A stretch of 41,071 bases of DNA from a virus: IMG/VR virus record IMGVR_UViG_3300049734_000196, positions 1 to 41,071 of that record. One strand, written 5' to 3'. Positions within the stretch are counted from its first letter, which is position 1. Each line of letters opens with the position of its first letter. The position numbers were made by a program, and so were the translations under genes. Of the stretch, positions 30,470 through 36,490 are shown in pieces. Below the pieces are notes generated by a model. It had not been told where the DNA came from and made no database searches. It saw only the letters and a program-made list of their open reading frames with translations.

Positions 30470-30473
30470 GTGA
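30192..30473 (+). CDS. Ribbon-helix-helix-like protein
   Basis: 93 aa from ATG 30192; the folded part may begin at an internal ATG near 30315. N-terminal Ser/Thr/Ala-rich 40 residues, then PKRMVTLRLYEEDLDLLRSV and YNLPIRLMVHRHCQNIRARM. The strand MVTLRL followed by two helices is the Arc/MetJ-type DNA-binding layout, so a small transcription regulator is likely. It overlaps the preceding frame by 278 bases and the next gene by 8. Confidence 0.65.
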   Translation: MSDKPAAPSTTGSESPSVLAARTTKSGSSTVTEAALVADADMPKRMVTLRLYEEDLDLLRSVYSTNYNLPIRLMVHRHCQNIRARMEGKTSSE

Positions 30474-30732
30474 AGAGAATCCCGTAGCCCTGGTCAACCT
30501 CGATCCCACCATCGACGAGCTGTACTCCCGCCATCCTCTGGACCTGGGACCGGAGGACAGGAAGAAGATCATCGCCTCCCTCCGGATCGCGAGGGAGCGG
30601 TGGATGGCGGAGGAGTCGGCCGCCCGTACCTCGGGCCGGAGGGTGAAGCCCTCCGCCGGGATCAAAAACCCGACTGCACTCCAGGCCGCGATCGACGCGG
30701 TGAACCTGGAGGAGATCGACTTCTCTGAATAG
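30466..30732 (+). CDS. Hypothetical small protein
   Basis: 88 aa, GTG at 30466 overlapping the previous stop. LDPTIDELYSRHPLDLGPED, RKKIIASLRIARERWMAEES, IKNPTALQAAIDAVNLEEID. Helical; the block LGPEDRKKIIASLRIARERW resembles short phage proteins of unknown role. A GCCCGG-CTT-CCGGGC hairpin follows its stop. Confidence 0.65.
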   Translation: MSEENPVALVNLDPTIDELYSRHPLDLGPEDRKKIIASLRIARERWMAEESAARTSGRRVKPSAGIKNPTALQAAIDAVNLEEIDFSE

Positions 30733-30756
30733 CCCGGCTTCCGGGCAAGGAGCACC
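30732..30756 (+). promoter_or_regulatory. Hairpin plus GGAGCACC before 30757
   Basis: GCCCGG (30732-30737), loop CTT, CCGGGC (30741-30746), then GGAGCACC (30749-30756) directly followed by ATG. One base differs from GGAGTACC. Confidence 0.55.
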
Positions 30757-31134
30757 ATGCGCCTCACCGCACTGGTCACAGACATAGAGGGAGAGTCCCC
30801 TCCGTTCTCCGTCGGGGATCGTTTCTCGATCCTACTGGAGGATGATTCAATCACCATCCCTGGTACCTTCACCGCCTTCGACTCCACCCCCTTCTCCGGG
30901 CGGTGCGAACCAAGCTGCATTGGATCACCAGACCACGCCTGGTACTGGAGCATCCTGCCCACTGGCAGCTTCACCATCGCCCGGAGGGAGTGGTACACTC
31001 AGGAGTCCGGCAACTCCTTCGGTACCTGGACGGAGGTGGTACCGCTGCCGGTGCCGGAACCCCTGACCTCCTTCGACCTCCTCCTCTTCGGGATGCTGGT
31101 CGCAGCCCTGGTCCTACGAGGAGCACGTCGATGA
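30757..31134 (+). CDS. PEP-CTERM-like protein
   Basis: 125 aa, ATG immediately after GGAGCACC. The C-terminus reads PLPVPEPLTSFDLLLFGMLV then AALVLRGARR: a VPEP motif, one membrane helix and a basic tail, as in PEP-CTERM sorting signals that exosortase processes in Gram-negative bacteria. The body (ALVTDIEGESPPFSVGDRFS, GTFTAFDSTPFSG) also resembles short PEP-CTERM proteins. No N-terminal signal peptide is visible, which is odd for an exported protein. Possibly acquired from a host; how it would reach the membrane is unclear. Confidence 0.65.
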   Translation: MRLTALVTDIEGESPPFSVGDRFSILLEDDSITIPGTFTAFDSTPFSGRCEPSCIGSPDHAWYWSILPTGSFTIARREWYTQESGNSFGTWTEVVPLPVPEPLTSFDLLLFGMLVAALVLRGARR

Positions 31135-31274
31135 GCTGCCCTCATGACGGTGGGGAGTCGGGGACCTGCGACTACTGTGGGGAGTATGGTCAGCTGAACC
31201 ACAACTTCGACGGCAGCGAGGATTGCATCTGCAACAGCTGCGCCGACGAGATCACAGGTACGGTGGAGCCATAG
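31131..31274 (+). CDS. 47-aa zinc-ribbon protein
   Basis: Starts MSCPHDGGESGTCDYCGEYG and ends DEITGTVEP, with CDYC and CICNSC knuckles. ATG overlaps the previous stop (ATGA). A CxxC...CxxC ribbon is clear; partner unknown. Confidence 0.65.
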   Translation: MSCPHDGGESGTCDYCGEYGQLNHNFDGSEDCICNSCADEITGTVEP

Positions 31275-31276
31275 AC

Positions 31277-31435
31277 ATGCCCTGGAGATCTGTCCCGATC
31301 TGCGACGAGTGCTGGGATGAGGAGCATCCCGATGGCCCGGTCCCTGTCCGCATCCGAGGGGACGCGGGCATCTGCTACATCTGTGGAGAATTGACCACTG
31401 GCATTTATGTCAGGCGGGAAGTAAAGGAGGATTGA
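31277..31435 (+). CDS. 52-aa zinc-ribbon protein
   Basis: MPWRSVPICDECWDEEHPDG, then GICYICGELTTGIYV. CDEC and CYIC knuckles 25 residues apart form a rubredoxin-like or zinc-ribbon site. ATG two bases after the previous stop. Confidence 0.65.
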   Translation: MPWRSVPICDECWDEEHPDGPVPVRIRGDAGICYICGELTTGIYVRREVKED

Positions 31436-31436
31436 C

Positions 31437-31550
31437 ATGCCCGAGTATCTTCGAGATAGGATAGTAAAGCTGACGATCAGGTGGGTGTTCATCGGCTTCC
31501 TCCTGGGCTACGCAGCAGGGTACTTCGCCCACTGGCTGGTGGTGCGATGA
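31437..31550 (+). CDS. 37-aa single-TM protein
   Basis: MPEYLRDRIVKLTIRWVFIG, then FLLGYAAGYFAHWLVVR. One membrane helix after a basic N-terminus. ATG one base after the previous stop with AAGGAGG upstream; its stop overlaps the nuclease ATG (ATGA). Confidence 0.65.
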   Translation: MPEYLRDRIVKLTIRWVFIGFLLGYAAGYFAHWLVVR

Positions 31551-32452
31551 CTGATTCTCCCTTCTCCAAGCACATCCCGAAGCTGCAGGTAGCCTGGGAC
31601 CAGACCTCCCTGCAAGAGGCCCTGTTCTGCCCGCGCCGTTACCAGTACCGAATCATCGAGGGGTGGACCAGCAAGATCGAGGCTGTGGACCTGACCTTCG
31701 GGATCATGTACCACGCAGCCCTGGAGGTGTACGACAAGGCCCTTGCCGGTGGCAAGTCCTGGGAGGAAGCCCAGGACCTCGCCCTCCAGAAGGTCCTCTC
31801 CGACTCCCACGGCTGGGACTCCGACATGCCGGAGAAGAACCGCTTCACCTTGATCCGGTCAGTGGTCTGGTACACGGAGCACTGGCAGAACGACGCCTTC
31901 CCCACCATCATCCTGCCCTCCGGTGTCCCAGCGGTGGAGCTATCCTTCCGCATCGAACTCCCGTTGGTGGCACCAGGGGGTGACAAGTACCTGCTGTGTG
32001 GCCACCTCGATGGGCTGGTGAAGAACCCCGGCACTCAACAGGACATGGTGAGGGAGCGGAAAACCACCAAGCGGCAGCTGAACCAGAAGTATTTCGATGG
32101 CTTCTCTCCCGACACCCAGGTCAACGTCTACACCATGGCAGGCAACATCGCACTCAGGGCTCCGACCGAGGGGGTGCTGATCGACGCCTGCCAGACGGGG
32201 GTCAACTTCTCCCGCTTCTCCCGTGGCATTTCCCTCCGCACCCCTGCCCAGGTGACGGAGTTCCTGTCCGACCTGACCATCCACCTTCGCCAGTTTGAGG
32301 AGTACGCCAGTGAGGAATACTGGCCGATGAACTGGAGGAACTGCTGGAGCTGCCACTTTCGTGGGATCTGTTCCAAGGACCCGGAAGCACGGAAGTCCTG
32401 GCTGGAGGCGGATTACCAGAAGCGGCCCTGGAATCCGCTGGAGTCCCGCTGA
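31547..32452 (+). CDS. Cas4/RecB-like PD-(D/E)XK nuclease with probable 4Fe-4S cluster
   Basis: 301 aa, ATG at 31547. Motifs in RecB/Cas4 order: Cys28 (ALFCPRRYQY), His56 (FGIMYHAALEVY), Asp155 (LCGHLDGLVK), E170-x-K172 (VRERKTTKR), Q191-x3-Y195, then Cys266, Cys269 and Cys275 (NCWSCHFRGICSK). One early plus three late Cys is the Fe-S pattern of Cas4 and AddB. No CRISPR array is present, so a recombination or DNA-end-processing role with the helicase and Sak4-like protein is the better reading. Confidence 0.85.
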   Translation: MTDSPFSKHIPKLQVAWDQTSLQEALFCPRRYQYRIIEGWTSKIEAVDLTFGIMYHAALEVYDKALAGGKSWEEAQDLALQKVLSDSHGWDSDMPEKNRFTLIRSVVWYTEHWQNDAFPTIILPSGVPAVELSFRIELPLVAPGGDKYLLCGHLDGLVKNPGTQQDMVRERKTTKRQLNQKYFDGFSPDTQVNVYTMAGNIALRAPTEGVLIDACQTGVNFSRFSRGISLRTPAQVTEFLSDLTIHLRQFEEYASEEYWPMNWRNCWSCHFRGICSKDPEARKSWLEADYQKRPWNPLESR

Positions 32453-32700
32453 TGGCGCTTGACGCCCACGCCATCCGGGCTGGGCTGAGCCGCGGGGACG
32501 TGCTCTGTCCCGAGTGTGGGCGCGACGCGTGCGTACACCGCGAGCAGGTTAGGGTCTGCGGCAACCCAACGGCCTACAGCGCCGCCCTCGCCGCCGCCCG
32601 CGTGCTCGCCGAGGAGTGCGAGCGGCTGGAGCGGGAGAACGAAGCCTGGTACGCGCGGCGTTCTCGCGACCTCAAGGCCCGCGAGGGTCGCGATGGCTGA
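32452..32700 (+). CDS. Zinc-binding small protein with coiled-coil end
   Basis: 82 aa, ATG sharing a base with the nuclease stop (TGATG). CPECGRDACVHREQVRVC gives four Cys and a His for Zn; then a helical, charged coiled-coil-like end (ARVLAEECERLERENEAWYA). Base use (GCG, CGC-rich) differs somewhat from its neighbours. Unknown function. Confidence 0.6.
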   Translation: MALDAHAIRAGLSRGDVLCPECGRDACVHREQVRVCGNPTAYSAALAAARVLAEECERLERENEAWYARRSRDLKAREGRDG

Positions 32701-32779
32701 CCACGCCCAGCGTGCGGAAGCGGAGGAGGGGGAGGTGCTGCCGTGCCGGTGGGCGATCCGAGCAAGGAGTGGGAAATGA
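32693..32779 (+). CDS. 28-aa ORF (uncertain)
   Basis: Starts MADHAQRAEAEEGEVLPCRW and ends RSGK. It overlaps its neighbours by 8 and 4 bases (ATGGCTGA and ATGA), which suits a coupled gene, but the sequence has no recognisable feature. It could simply bridge the two flanking genes. Confidence 0.35.
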   Translation: MADHAQRAEAEEGEVLPCRWAIRARSGK

Positions 32780-33138
32780 CAAGTGGATACTGGTACATCG
32801 CATCCCCCTACTCCAAGTACCACGCTGGCATCGACGCAGCCCACGATGCCATCGCCTTCGAGGTGGCACTACTGATGAAGGAGGGGATCGCAGCCTACTG
32901 CCCCATCCTCCACTGTCACAACCTCGCGAAGCTCCATTCCCTCCCCACAGACGCCGGCTTCTGGCAGGCCTTCAACCACACCATGATCGAGCATTCTTGC
33001 GGGATCATAGTGGTCATGCTGGCCGGCTGGAGGGAATCGTCGGGGGTGGAGGATGAAATCACCCTGGCCTTCAACCTGTCCAAGCCCATCGTGCCGATGG
33101 TACCTGGTGTGGTGCCATCGCTCGTAGGAAGGAGGTAA
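32776..33138 (+). CDS. DUF1937 / deoxyribosyltransferase-like protein
   Basis: 120 aa, ATG at 32776 with AGGAGTG upstream. Signature: YWYIASPYSKY (5-15), IAAYCPILHCHNLAKLHSLP, TDAGFWQAFNHTMIEHSCGI, VVMLAGWRESSGVEDEI. This is the DUF1937 pattern, related to nucleoside 2-deoxyribosyltransferases, which cleave or exchange nucleoside bases. Phage members may act in nucleotide salvage or modification; substrate unknown. The 'IASPYS' loop and the GWxxSxGVxxEI segment are intact. Confidence 0.8.
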   Translation: MTSGYWYIASPYSKYHAGIDAAHDAIAFEVALLMKEGIAAYCPILHCHNLAKLHSLPTDAGFWQAFNHTMIEHSCGIIVVMLAGWRESSGVEDEITLAFNLSKPIVPMVPGVVPSLVGRR

Positions 33139-33139
33139 C

Positions 33140-33238
33140 ATGCTCAGAGCCATCCTTCTGATCCTGGCCTTCGGCGTCGTGATTCCCCTCGCCGACTGTC
33201 CCAGCCAGGATCGCAACCCGGCCGTAGTGGCCGACTGA
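33140..33238 (+). CDS. 32-aa secreted or membrane peptide
   Basis: MLRAILLILAFGVVIPLADC, then PSQDRNPAVVAD. ATG behind GGAGG. An N-terminal hydrophobic segment ends at a cysteine (LADC), close to a lipobox but with Asp before Cys. Could be a tiny lipoprotein or TM peptide. Confidence 0.5.
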   Translation: MLRAILLILAFGVVIPLADCPSQDRNPAVVAD

Positions 33239-33242
33239 CCAC

Positions 33243-33279
33243 GGAGCCCCGACCCAACATCGGGGCTCCCAGGAGTACC
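33243..33279 (+). promoter_or_regulatory. 10-bp hairpin plus GGAGTACC abutting an ATG
   Basis: GGAGCCCCGA (33243-33252), 7-base loop, TCGGGGCTCC (33260-33269): a perfect stem. GGAGTACC follows at 33272-33279 and ATG begins at 33280 with no spacer. The clearest example of the start-associated arrangement. Confidence 0.75.
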
Positions 33280-33546
33280 ATGCTGAAACCGATCTGTGTC
33301 AAGTGCAAGCTGTTCTTCAAGCCCAAGAAGTCCGGCATCACTGTCGAAGAGGGGAAGCCTGTCGGTCGGGACCCCGAGGTGTGGATGCCGTACAAGCTTT
33401 GGGTCGCGGACCTCTGGGAGTGCCGAGGCTGTGGGGACCAGATCGTCTACGGTTCCGGCCAGCGGCCCCTCGCGGAGGACTACCAGAAGGATTACCCGGA
33501 GGTGGTGGAACGCCACCCTCCTCTTCTCCGGGTCAACGACTGTTGA
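33280..33546 (+). CDS. Zinc-ribbon protein
   Basis: 88 aa. CVKC (6-9) near the N-terminus and CRGC (about 48-51) after LWVADLWE form a four-Cys zinc ribbon; between them KPKKSGITVEEGKPVG. C-terminal half is charged. Many phages carry such single-ribbon proteins; role unknown. Confidence 0.7.
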   Translation: MLKPICVKCKLFFKPKKSGITVEEGKPVGRDPEVWMPYKLWVADLWECRGCGDQIVYGSGQRPLAEDYQKDYPEVVERHPPLLRVNDC

Positions 33547-33574
33547 CAAAGTATGGAGGCCCGGTGGATTTTGA

Positions 33575-33603
33575 TTGCAACCTCCAACCCGTTGTGATAC
33601 AAT
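33575..33603 (+). promoter_or_regulatory. Promoter for the recombination/replication unit
   Basis: TTGCAA (33575-33580), 17-base spacer, TACAAT (33598-33603) preceded by TGA. Near-copy of the promoter at 23233. TTGACA at 33543 has no good -10 at proper distance. Confidence 0.7.
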
Positions 33604-33628
33604 CCGTGTCACATTCGAGGAGTACCAA

Positions 33629-34501
33629 TTGCCCAGTCTTGAAGTAGTTGCCCCTCACCAGCTCGTCAAGATGCTCTACATGGGAGAGTCAGGTTCCGGC
33701 AAGACCGGCTCCACCGCAGCCCTGGCCAAGGCCGGGTACAAGCTCCGCTTCGTTGACTACGACGCTGGTATCCAGATCCTCCTCGACGACAAGATCCTCC
33801 CTCCTGAGTTTCGGAAGAACGTCATCGTCGAAACCCTCCAGGATAACCTGGAGGTTCCGATCGGCATGATGAAGAACGTCCAGGGTCCGAGCGGGAAGTA
33901 CCAGCAGGTACAGGTGGTGAACCCCGCTGTCATCGGTACACCCCAGGCGTTCGGTCGGGGAATGCTGCTGATGGATCGGTGGAAGACGGAGACGGAGGAC
34001 CTCGGTCCCGTCAAGACCTGGGGTTCCGACTCCATCCTGATCATTGACTCCCTGACCATGCTGGCCCTGTCAGCCCTCCGATACCAATGCTTCGTGGCTG
34101 GTCGAAAGGAGGACAACCCGTGGCCGGCGGACTGGGGCGAGGCGCAGAGGATGCTCGAATCATTCCTCGGGATGGTCACGAACCAGAAGGCAGTCCCGTG
34201 TCACCTCATCGTCATCTGCCACGTCTCCTACCAGTCGGCAGAGGACCTGGGGATGCCGCAGGGTACACCGGCTCGTGGCCTCCCGATCACCGTTGGTCGG
34301 CAGCTCTCCCCGAAGGTGGCGAGGTACTTCAACACCTTCATCCAGGCCAAGACGCAGGGGAGCAGCAAGATCATCGAAACCGTCTCCAATCCCAATACGG
34401 AGTTGAAGGTCCCCGTCCCCTCGAAGATCCCCAACCAGCTCCCGCTCGACACGGGGCTGGCCACGATCTTCGAGGCGATCACGGGGAAGGCCACTCCGTA
34501 G
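33629..34501 (+). CDS. Sak4-like RecA-fold ATPase (single-strand annealing/recombinase)
   Basis: 290 aa. TTG at 33629 two bases after GGAGTACC is the only start with a proper ribosome site. Walker A MGESGSGKTGST (18-29), FVDYDAG after strand 2 (41-47), Walker B SILIIDSLTML (135-145), and HLIVICHVSYQ (192-202). This is the layout of phage AAA_24/Sak4 RecA-like core proteins, which act with a phage ssDNA-binding protein in annealing recombination. The next gene encodes such a candidate partner. Confidence 0.8.
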   Translation: MPSLEVVAPHQLVKMLYMGESGSGKTGSTAALAKAGYKLRFVDYDAGIQILLDDKILPPEFRKNVIVETLQDNLEVPIGMMKNVQGPSGKYQQVQVVNPAVIGTPQAFGRGMLLMDRWKTETEDLGPVKTWGSDSILIIDSLTMLALSALRYQCFVAGRKEDNPWPADWGEAQRMLESFLGMVTNQKAVPCHLIVICHVSYQSAEDLGMPQGTPARGLPITVGRQLSPKVARYFNTFIQAKTQGSSKIIETVSNPNTELKVPVPSKIPNQLPLDTGLATIFEAITGKATP

Positions 34502-34540
34502 GGATAGAGCAACCAACCACAACCAGCAAGGAACCAAAAA

Positions 34541-34972
34541 ATGGCAGACTTCGCAGACCTTCTCTCCTCCAAGGTGGAGGACGCCAAGCGACCCCCGTCG
34601 CTCCCGGTCGGCAACTACATCCTGGCGATCAAGGGGTACGAGGCCGTCGAGTCCGACAAGAAGAAGACCCCGGGCATCGAGGTCACCTACGGCGTCGTCG
34701 CTCCGGCCGAGGGCGTGGACCCCCGCCTCCTGGAGGGGATCGACCTCTCCCAGCGGGAGCTGTACGACAGCTTCTGGCTGACCGACGCCGCCAAGTACCG
34801 GCTCCGCGAGTTCCTGGAGAAGATCGGCTGCAACATCCACGGCCGGTCCTTCCGGGAGGTGCTGCCGGAGATCAACGGGATGAAGGTGAAGGCCTACGTC
34901 ACCCAGGTCCCGTCCGACAAGCCCGGCGACGATCGGATCTTCAACAACATCACGGGCTACGCGAAGCCGTAG
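34541..34972 (+). CDS. Probable ssDNA-binding protein
   Basis: 143 aa, ATG behind AAGGAACC. MADFADLLSSKVEDAKRPPS, LPVGNYILAIKGYEAVESDK, then YDSFWLTDAAKYRLREFLEK, IGCNIHGRSFREVLPEINGM, VKAYVTQVPSDKPGDD. The order (GxY strand, ES.KK.TP, FxLTDDAKyrLREFLE, V.A.VTQ.PS) matches the small phage proteins often found beside Sak4 or replication genes and treated as SSB-like. The OB-fold role is inference. Strong G/C third-position bias suggests high expression. Confidence 0.65.
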   Translation: MADFADLLSSKVEDAKRPPSLPVGNYILAIKGYEAVESDKKKTPGIEVTYGVVAPAEGVDPRLLEGIDLSQRELYDSFWLTDAAKYRLREFLEKIGCNIHGRSFREVLPEINGMKVKAYVTQVPSDKPGDDRIFNNITGYAKP

Positions 34973-34979
34973 GGAGGGG

Positions 34980-35065
34980 AGGGTGGCCCAGTTCCCCTGG
35001 CCACCCTCTCTGGCAGTGCCGGGGCCACCAGCGGCGTTCCCTAAACTGGTGGCATCTTCTTCTCT
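34980..35065 (+). terminator. Two hairpins after the SSB-like gene
   Basis: First: AGGGTGGCC (34980-34988) with GGCCACCCT (34999-35007), 9 pairs. Second: GCCACCAG (35024-35031) with CTGGTGGC (35046-35053), 8 pairs, followed by the pyrimidine-rich ATCTTCTTCTCT. The second resembles an intrinsic terminator with an interrupted T-run. The methyltransferase gene starts at 35084. Confidence 0.6.
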
Positions 35066-35083
35066 GTAGCTGGGGGGTTTCAG

Positions 35084-36481
35084 GTGAAGCGCAAGAACAT
35101 CCCTGTTGATGCAGTCAATGTACCTGCCGATCGGATTAGGGAGCTGGACCAGGAACGGGCAGCAGCCCTCGCCATCAGGATCGCCCGCTATGGGCTCCTC
35201 CATCCAATCACAGTCATTGAGGATGGAGAGGGAAAATTCATCCTGATTGCTGGTCGGCACCGCCTCGAAGCATTCGTCATCAACCAGCAGAAGAACATCC
35301 CCGCCTCCATCCTCGACCTCTCTGACCCCACCGACCGGCTGATTGTCGAGTATGAAGAGAACGTCAGAAGGAAGGACCTGTCCTGGCAGGACAACTGCCT
35401 CTACGTTCTCTCCATCCACGAAGCCCGGTGCAACCTGGACGAAGAGTGGAACAGCGAGAAGACGGCGGAAGACCTGGCGATCTCCGACTCCGCGATCTCC
35501 CGATACCTGAACGTGGGCCGGGCGATTAGGGAGAACGACGTGGAGATCTGCGAGGCGCAGAACCTGTCCGCTGCCAACGCCATCCTCGAACGGCGGTATC
35601 GGAGGTCAGTGGATCGGGAGATCTCCGACTTCGTGGAAGCGGGTGGAACCCTGGATGTGCTGGAGGAGATGCTGGCAGGTGTCCCCTCCATCACCAGCCC
35701 TTCTCGCGGTGTACCGAAGCTCCCCTCTGCCGAGAAGGCAATCCGCCCGGCGAAGATGGACATTCACGTCGGAGACTTCTTCACCTGGGCTCCGGAGTAT
35801 TCCGGTCCCAAGTCCGACTTCATCCACCTCGATCCCCCCTACGGGATCAGCCACGACGAATCAGACCAGGGTGGGGCCCGGCACTGGAACGCCTATGAAG
35901 ATACCCCGGAGATATTCTGGAAGTTCCTGAACACCCTGGTGGACAACCAGGACAACCTGATGCAGCCCAAGTGCCACATCATGCTGTGGTTCACGATGAA
36001 CTTCTACCGGGATATCCTGGCCTTCTTCGAGAAGCAGAAGGGCTTCAAGGTCCTGCCCCACCCGCTGATCTGGTACAAGTCAGACAACACGGGCATCGTC
36101 CCTGATCCGTTGCGGGAGGGGAGGCGGGTGTACGAAACAGCCCTGGTGATCAGCCGGGGTGACAGGCTGATTCGGAAGTCAGCCTCCAACCTGGCAGCGT
36201 TTCCCGCCAACAAGCACGCCACCGATCACATCTCCGAGAAGCCCAGGGGGATGCTCTCCCAGTTCTTCCGCATGTTCGTCGAGCCGGGTGACACCACGTT
36301 CCTCGACGTATGCTGTGGCTCTGGAAGCAGCGTGGTAGCAGCGGCTTTCCACCGGGCGAAGCACCTCTACGCTCTGGACCTGGACGATAGGAATGTGGAG
36401 ACCGCTCGTGGTAGGTTGGACTCCTTCCGACTCCAGGCTTCCCTCGGGCAAATCGACTACAGCACCACACCGCCGGAGTGA
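35084..36481 (+). CDS. ParB/Srx domain fused to a beta-class DNA methyltransferase
   Basis: 465 aa, GTG behind GGGGGG. N-terminal ParB-like domain: VPADRIRE (13-20), ARYGLLHPITVI (34-45), IAGRHRLEAF (55-64), ENVRRKDLSW (92-101), with a HTH-like KTAEDLAISDSAISRYLNVG (126-145). C-terminal N6/N4 methyltransferase: motif IV DPPYG (250-254) comes before motif I FLDVCCGSGSSVVAA (406-420), the beta-class order. It probably methylates adenine or cytosine N4 in phage DNA, perhaps against restriction. ParB-methylase fusions are known in phages; target site unknown. Confidence 0.88.
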   Translation: MKRKNIPVDAVNVPADRIRELDQERAAALAIRIARYGLLHPITVIEDGEGKFILIAGRHRLEAFVINQQKNIPASILDLSDPTDRLIVEYEENVRRKDLSWQDNCLYVLSIHEARCNLDEEWNSEKTAEDLAISDSAISRYLNVGRAIRENDVEICEAQNLSAANAILERRYRRSVDREISDFVEAGGTLDVLEEMLAGVPSITSPSRGVPKLPSAEKAIRPAKMDIHVGDFFTWAPEYSGPKSDFIHLDPPYGISHDESDQGGARHWNAYEDTPEIFWKFLNTLVDNQDNLMQPKCHIMLWFTMNFYRDILAFFEKQKGFKVLPHPLIWYKSDNTGIVPDPLREGRRVYETALVISRGDRLIRKSASNLAAFPANKHATDHISEKPRGMLSQFFRMFVEPGDTTFLDVCCGSGSSVVAAAFHRAKHLYALDLDDRNVETARGRLDSFRLQASLGQIDYSTTPPE

Positions 36482-36490
36482 CCAACACCA

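Noticed and set aside
31547-32452. Cas4-like gene as part of a CRISPR system
   Set aside because: No repeat-spacer array, Cas1 or Cas2 is present; RecB-like phage nucleases share the same Fe-S layout.
34160-35419. 419-codon leftward open frame
   Set aside because: Antisense of the Sak4-like, SSB-like and methyltransferase genes; it also crosses two hairpins.
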